Origin: Pogostemon cablin
Taxonomy: Eukaryota > Streptophyta > Magnoliopsida > Lamiales > Lamiaceae
Direction of reading: 5' to 3'
NCBI GenBank assembly: GCA_023678885.1
Contig: CM042958.1
Coordinates: 15,990,852-16,054,851, forward strand
DNA: 64,000 nucleotides
The position numbers and the translations under genes were made by a program. Under the pieces are notes generated by a model. It had not been told where the DNA came from. It did no database searches and worked only from the letters and a program-made list of their open reading frames with translations. Shown here piece by piece: positions 59,496 through 64,000 of this stretch (positions are counted from its first letter, which is position 1; every line of letters begins with the position of its first letter).

Positions 59496-60133
59496 AAATC
59501 ATAGACTAAATACAACTTAACATAAATCCCGTGATAGGAACTCACAAATCCCGTGATATTCCATTCGAATTTTCAGGGTTCCAAATTCCGAGATGTCTTT
59601 CAGGATTAGAAGGTTATTCAATTAGAGGAACGCCGCTTGAGAACTCACATCTCCGCCGCTGCAAGGAAGTAATAATTATTCTGCCCTGTTTATGAGAAAG
59701 TGAGAGAGATAGACGGGGAGGGCGGAGAGAGAGACGGGGAGTTTGTCTTGTTATGAGAAACTGAGATAAGAGGCGAGAGAGGAGAGAGAGAAAGTCATTG
59801 TCATATTTAATATTTTTAATAATACACCTGCGATGCGTTAAAAATATTATAAATTAGTAAAAATAAAAGTTTGAGAATGTCTTACTCTTAAGAAAAAAGA
59901 GTTATTGAAAGGTGTTTATGTTTAGATACAAAAGTGTTCCATTAAACCATTTCAAGAGTGTTATAACAATTACAAATAAATTGTTGTATATGCAAGTAAA
60001 ACAAAAAAAAAAAGTTTGAAAGCAAAGGTTAAATATGGAGTAAGAAAGAATTAGAATTGATGATAATATTTATAAGATTATAAATATTGAGCTAATAATA
60101 GAAGAAAAAATAAAGAAAAGGAAAAAGTAAATG

Positions 60134-63100
60134 TTAAATTTGAAGCGGTGATGAGAGGTGTGAAAGAAACGAAGCGGTTGAATGAAGTGATAGGGATGGA
60201 CGAATGTCCAAGTGGGGGATGTGGGCAATGAGGTGGCAGTCGTCACCATTTGGGTTCTCACAGCGCCTTGAGAGTTGTGGGCATTCCCAAATTATAAGAG
60301 ATTGGAGATTAGTGAGCGATTGCATGGTTGATGGGAGGCATTGAATTGCTGGACAATCCCAAATTGTCAAGCGTGTGAGAGAGCGAGGCAACCAATCTGG
60401 CAAACTACCCACCTCAGGAAGCCGTCTCAGCTGGAGAGATTGGAGAGAGGGGATATGCTGCAAGGCTTGCAGTAGGGATACCATATCCTCCACATACACA
60501 ATCCTGACATGTTTCAGGAGATGGAGGTGTTTAGTCTCCCCCAAATTCCCCACCTCTCTGCAAAACAGAATATCAAGTGTCTCCAGAGCAGTGAGGTGCT
60601 CCAACCACCCCTCTCCTAAACTACTACCTATACTGCATCCATACAACATCAGCTTCCTCAATGAATTCAACCCTCCAAACCATCTCTCTGGCCAGCGCTG
60701 AGTCTTTGCGTTCCAGATCTCCAACTCCTTGAGATTGCAGAGGCCGTCCAATGCAATATTATTCCATCCTCTCCATTCCTCTGTCATCCCCTCTAAATCC
60801 AATACCAGAGACGAAACGTTTGGAAGCTTCAAACCAGAGGAGAATGAAGGCGGAATCATGCTAACACAAAACACACTTGTCAGCTTTGGGAAAACTACTT
60901 CCCCTACCCCTACTTGCTCCTCTTTCACTAAACCTTTCAAACTGTCTAAACCCTTCAAACTTAACACCTCCAACGATGGAAACTTTGCTGTTTCCCAATT
61001 TTCATCCTCAAAGACATACTCCAATGCTTCAAGATATCCCAAACTCAACTCCCTCAACACAGGAAGATCTCCCATTGGTGTAAGATGCCTGCAATTTCTG
61101 CATTTCTTTAGACTTATCCGAGTTAGATTTGTCATCCCTTTCATCCAAACACATAATCTCAGGCCCTCAAATCCATATATTTCCAAAGATGTCAGATTTA
61201 TGTGAGGTTCCAGCGCTTCCACTACCTTGTCATCATCCCTCAATGTGCCACCACCTTCGTCCCATTCTAACGTCAAACTCCGGAGATATGGTTTCCCCAC
61301 AAGATTTGCTTTCATATGGTTTTGGACCCTCTCCAAATGCTTGATTTCAAGCCTGCCTCCAAGATCCAAGTGTTCTAATTCATCAAGCTGATTGCCTTCT
61401 TTATCACCCACTACGAAGAAACTCAATGACTTTAGACTACTCAATTCACCTATTCTACATGGCGTCTCTTTCATCGATGAACATCCATCAATTAAAATAT
61501 GACGAAGATTAGTCATACATCTAATATTCTTGGGCAAACTCTCCAGCTTGTTGCAGTAATCCAAAATTAAAATTTGCAAATTGTATAGGCAGCAAAATTT
61601 ATGAGGAAGGGTACGAAGAGATTCACAACCTGTTAAGTTTAGGCAGCGCAAATGTTTTAACTTGCCTATTGCACTAGGCAACTCTTCCATGTCTGACGAA
61701 TATAGCTTTAAAAATCTCAAGCGACTGTAGTTCACAATGGCGGTTGGCGTGGATACCTCAATTGCTATGCTTGAACAAATATTATCTCTATGATAATGGT
61801 GACAATGTATGTGGCGTATTCTGCTATTGGAAGCATTGCCCCTTGTTTCTGCACCGGGAATTTTGTTCTCCATGATGGATTGAGCAAGATCGTGAATTAG
61901 ATCATGCATTTTAAATGTGGTTTTACTTCCAGTACTTGTATCAACTTGTTGGAAGAAAGATCTCAAAGCTAACTCATTCCAGATTTGATCACCCACATCC
62001 TCCACCTCTGATCGTGTTCCCTCTGATCGTATGCATCCGTGAGCCATCCAATGAAAGATCAATTTTGTCTTCTCAAACTCATAATCCTTTGGATAGACTG
62101 CACAGAATGCAAAACAACGTTTCAACTCAAAAGGAAGATGGCGATAACTCAATCTTAACACAGGCATGATTGAATTATTTTCTTCGGGAAGATTCCACAC
62201 GTCACTTTTTTCCACACGAATCCATTCATTTTCACTTCGCTTAGTCCGCAATACACCTCCGAGAGCCTTAGCCGCCAGAGGAACACCGCCACATTTCTTC
62301 ACGATCCGTCTGCCAATGGTTTCCAAGTTAGGATGGCATTGCTCATCCCTTGATCCAAAATTAGCTCGTAGCTTCAACAACAGCCAGCATTGCTCTTCCG
62401 ACAATCCTGTCAGGTAGTGAGCCGGGAGCGTTCCCATGATTTCCGAAACCGTTTTCAGACGTGTGGTGACAATAATTGAAGCTCCCAACGAGCCACAATC
62501 CAGGATACCCTTCAAAGTAGCCCAATCTTCTGGATTCTCGTTCCACAAATCATCCAAAATCAACAAGTATCTTTTCTCCTTCAATTTCTCACGGAGGCGG
62601 AGCTGCAAAGAATCCAAACTCTCCACATTGGGTTTTTCTCCGGTGGCCGATTCAATGGCTGCTTTGAGTAGAGCAAGCAAGTCATAGTGATCCGAAACAC
62701 AGACCCATAATTTGGTGTTGAAGTGCCGAGTTACCCTGTCATCATTGTAGATCAACTGCGCAAGTGTAGTCTTCCCCAATCCTCCAATACCAAGGATGGG
62801 CAACACAGAGAGTTTCTGATCACAAACATGGCTCACCAACATATCCACGATCTTGTCTCTATCATCGTCCCTGCCGTACACGTGGTCTGGCTCATAGACA
62901 ATAGATCCCGTGGCGCGTCTCCAGTCAAACTGGTTGGAAGGCTGGTCAACGCTCTCCTGGAAATGAAACTTGGTGCGATCTTCAGCAATGGCGTCCAATC
63001 TTTCAACAGCATCCTTCATCCTTCTTCCGATCTGGTTCTTGAGCAGAAGCTTCTTCAAACTAAACCTGTGATTCACTATTGAGGCCTCGGTGTTGAACTC

Positions 63101-63328
63101 ATCGACTAGATCTTCAATCTCAAAAGCCATAGCCTTAAGATCTCTTAGCCAGTTCCCAACTTGTTGGCTTTGAAATTGTTGGTCTTCAGCATCCACCAGA
63201 ACTTTCTGGATGGTGGTGAGGGTGTTGGAAACCTTCTCCATTAGATTATCCGCACCAATAACCAATCCAATTTGATCCCTTATTACAGAAGTTATACTTT
63301 CAGACAAGAATTGAATAACAGCCTCCAT
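60134..63328 (-). CDS. CC-NBS-LRR disease resistance protein (RGA-like CNL)
   Basis: Intracellular immune receptor, 1064 aa on a single uninterrupted exon. Order: coiled-coil N-domain (1-130) with an EDLVDEF EDVID-like motif (72-78); VYGRDDDR linker (150-157); NB-ARC with P-loop GIGGLGKTT (180-188), kinase 2 LLILDDLW (255-262; the final Trp marks a non-TIR type), RNBS-B GASIIVTTR (282-290), GLPL-type GGVPLAAK (347-354), RNBS-D CFAFCAVYP (405-413) and MHD as MHDLIHDLAQ (474-483). About 20 irregular leucine-rich repeats follow from about 530 to the end. P-loop, kinase 2 and MHD residues are all intact, so it could be functional. No signal peptide or membrane segment is seen. Full length for the RGA/I2-like class. 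The ATG at 63328 begins the family-typical MEAVIQFLSE. Confidence 0.95.
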   Translation of the reverse strand: MEAVIQFLSESITSVIRDQIGLVIGADNLMEKVSNTLTTIQKVLVDAEDQQFQSQQVGNWLRDLKAMAFEIEDLVDEFNTEASIVNHRFSLKKLLLKNQIGRRMKDAVERLDAIAEDRTKFHFQESVDQPSNQFDWRRATGSIVYEPDHVYGRDDDRDKIVDMLVSHVCDQKLSVLPILGIGGLGKTTLAQLIYNDDRVTRHFNTKLWVCVSDHYDLLALLKAAIESATGEKPNVESLDSLQLRLREKLKEKRYLLILDDLWNENPEDWATLKGILDCGSLGASIIVTTRLKTVSEIMGTLPAHYLTGLSEEQCWLLLKLRANFGSRDEQCHPNLETIGRRIVKKCGGVPLAAKALGGVLRTKRSENEWIRVEKSDVWNLPEENNSIMPVLRLSYRHLPFELKRCFAFCAVYPKDYEFEKTKLIFHWMAHGCIRSEGTRSEVEDVGDQIWNELALRSFFQQVDTSTGSKTTFKMHDLIHDLAQSIMENKIPGAETRGNASNSRIRHIHCHHYHRDNICSSIAIEVSTPTAIVNYSRLRFLKLYSSDMEELPSAIGKLKHLRCLNLTGCESLRTLPHKFCCLYNLQILILDYCNKLESLPKNIRCMTNLRHILIDGCSSMKETPCRIGELSSLKSLSFFVVGDKEGNQLDELEHLDLGGRLEIKHLERVQNHMKANLVGKPYLRSLTLEWDEGGGTLRDDDKVVEALEPHINLTSLEIYGFEGLRLCVWMKGMTNLTRISLKKCRNCRHLTPMGDLPVLRELSLGYLEALEYVFEDENWETAKFPSLEVLSLKGLDSLKGLVKEEQVGVGEVVFPKLTSVFCVSMIPPSFSSGLKLPNVSSLVLDLEGMTEEWRGWNNIALDGLCNLKELEIWNAKTQRWPERWFGGLNSLRKLMLYGCSIGSSLGEGWLEHLTALETLDILFCREVGNLGETKHLHLLKHVRIVYVEDMVSLLQALQHIPSLQSLQLRRLPEVGSLPDWLPRSLTRLTIWDCPAIQCLPSTMQSLTNLQSLIIWECPQLSRRCENPNGDDCHLIAHIPHLDIRPSLSLHSTASFLSHLSSPLQI

Positions 63329-63692
63329 AGTTGGAAGTGAATTGGGTTCAAACAGAATGTTTAGAAGCTGCAGAAAAAATTAAAGAGTAGAAGATAATGG
63401 AACTAAGCAAATTCTTTTTCTTTGAATGTTGTAAGGATGTGGAGTGTGTGGTGATAATTTGCGATGAAAACAAAAGAAAGAAAAGTATGTGGGACAAATA
63501 ATTGCATTATTTGACGCACTTGCTGAAAGTGAGTGAAATAGAAATTTGGGATCCAAGCTAAGTGCCCACTGTCAAAAAATAATATTAAAAAAGCCCAATT
63601 TAGTAAAAAAAATAAAAATACCCACTTTAAAAAAAGATTATGATACCCTTGATTTGATGGGAAGAAAGCATGATTTTTTTTTTACTAAATGT

Positions 63693-63871
63693 GATTCAAG
63701 AAGTACGATGAAATCTATTTATTCACGATTCAAGAAGTACGATGAAATCTATTTATTCACGAGTCGAAAATATAATTATATCTTTAAATATGTTAGGTTA
63801 TAAACACTATATGCAAGAGTTGAAAAGATAATTATATCTTTAAATATATTAGGTTATAAACACTAGATGCA
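63693..63871 (+). repeat. Two adjacent short tandem duplications (34 bp and 56 bp)
   Basis: GATTCAAGAAGTACGATGAA begins two 34-bp copies at 63693 and 63727. Immediately after, a 56-bp unit starting GAGT(C/T)GAAAA and containing ATAATTATATCTTTAAATAT occurs at 63761 and 63817. Confidence 0.8.
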
Positions 63872-63960
63872 TGAAATATATTAAGTAAATAAATATAGAA
63901 AAAGATATCTCACTCGTATTGTGCGTGGGATCACAGGATACATAAGAAGCTATTCATTAA

Positions 63961-63984
63961 CCCTCCCCTCCCCTCCCCTCCCCT
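63961..63984 (+). repeat. (CCCTC)n simple repeat
   Basis: Nearly five perfect CCCTC units, a C-rich block in an otherwise AT-rich flank. Confidence 0.9.
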
Positions 63985-64000
63985 AAAACGTACACTTATA

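Larger units (their letters stand above)
56414..60133. other. Intergenic DNA with repeat field B
   Basis: Contains one unrecognised Ser/Pro-rich frame (57493-57852, minus) and the TTACTCTTT field (58365-59495). The stretch 59600-59780 is purine-rich (GAGAGA repeats). No other gene is supported. Confidence 0.5.
63329..64000. other. Upstream region of the CNL gene
   Basis: Probable promoter and 5' leader of the minus-strand receptor, followed by short tandem repeats. No further gene is supported. Confidence 0.5.

Noticed and set aside
60375..63082. Long plus-strand frames opposite the CNL gene
   Set aside because: Antisense shadows of the 1064-codon receptor; no independent motif or start context.
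1..64000. CRISPR arrays, operons, ribosome binding sites
   Set aside because: The window is plant nuclear DNA with split genes; the short-period arrays seen are microsatellites, minisatellites or LTR repeats.

Overview
This is a plant nuclear window, almost certainly a eudicot. The evidence is split genes with GT-AG introns in an AT-rich background, Stowaway-type ends (CTCCCTCCGTCCC), CACTA and hAT MITEs, copia and gypsy LTR elements, and a CC-NBS-LRR immune receptor. The species cannot be read from the sequence; an asterid is only a guess.

Left arm (1-10.6 kb): no intact gene. It holds MITEs, tandem and simple repeats, and a probable 2.7 kb Helitron (2582-5314) carrying side-by-side fragments of two unrelated housekeeping genes, proteasome ATPase RPT3 and RNA polymerase subunit NRPB8.

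Gene island (10.6-29.2 kb): a 13-exon ATP-dependent 6-phosphofructokinase (10661-17665, +, 481 aa) with one GC-AG intron; a small group 6 LEA protein (19762-20004, -, 80 aa); a two-exon translation initiation factor eIF3g (20983-22748, +, 291 aa) behind site II and telo-box promoter motifs; and an arginyl-tRNA synthetase locus (23413-29168, -) whose exon order survives but which is a pseudogene. The pseudogene has two frame-breaking indels and lacks the segment for the KMSKS-equivalent loop. One of its introns holds an opposite-strand fragment of the RNA polymerase III second-largest subunit (NRPC2).

Repeat sea (29.2-60 kb): hAT-like elements with exact 8-bp duplications; a decayed copia element on the minus strand (35533-41004); a reverse-oriented gypsy LTR region (about 45.4-47.5 kb); and an internally deleted gypsy element (47601-51383) whose 3' LTR is split by a 2.0 kb LTR-like insertion. 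That insertion has a five-unit perfect heat-shock element 13 bp upstream of a TATA box and an array of CTCGAG-centred repeats. Further right are a 120-bp minisatellite, a Stowaway nested in a Stowaway, a 615-bp Pack-MULE carrying the first exon of the UTP13/TORMOZ WD40 gene, a solo LTR with a perfect 5-bp target duplication, and two large TTACTCTTT repeat fields.

Right end: an intact, intronless CC-NBS-LRR receptor (60134-63328, -, 1064 aa), then short tandem repeats.

The genes do not form a pathway: glycolysis, desiccation protection, translation initiation and immunity sit together by linkage only. The recurring theme is capture of housekeeping gene pieces. At least four fragments (RPT3, NRPB8, NRPC2, TORMOZ) sit in at least three separate transposition or duplication products. 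All family calls come from reading the sequence by eye, without database searches.
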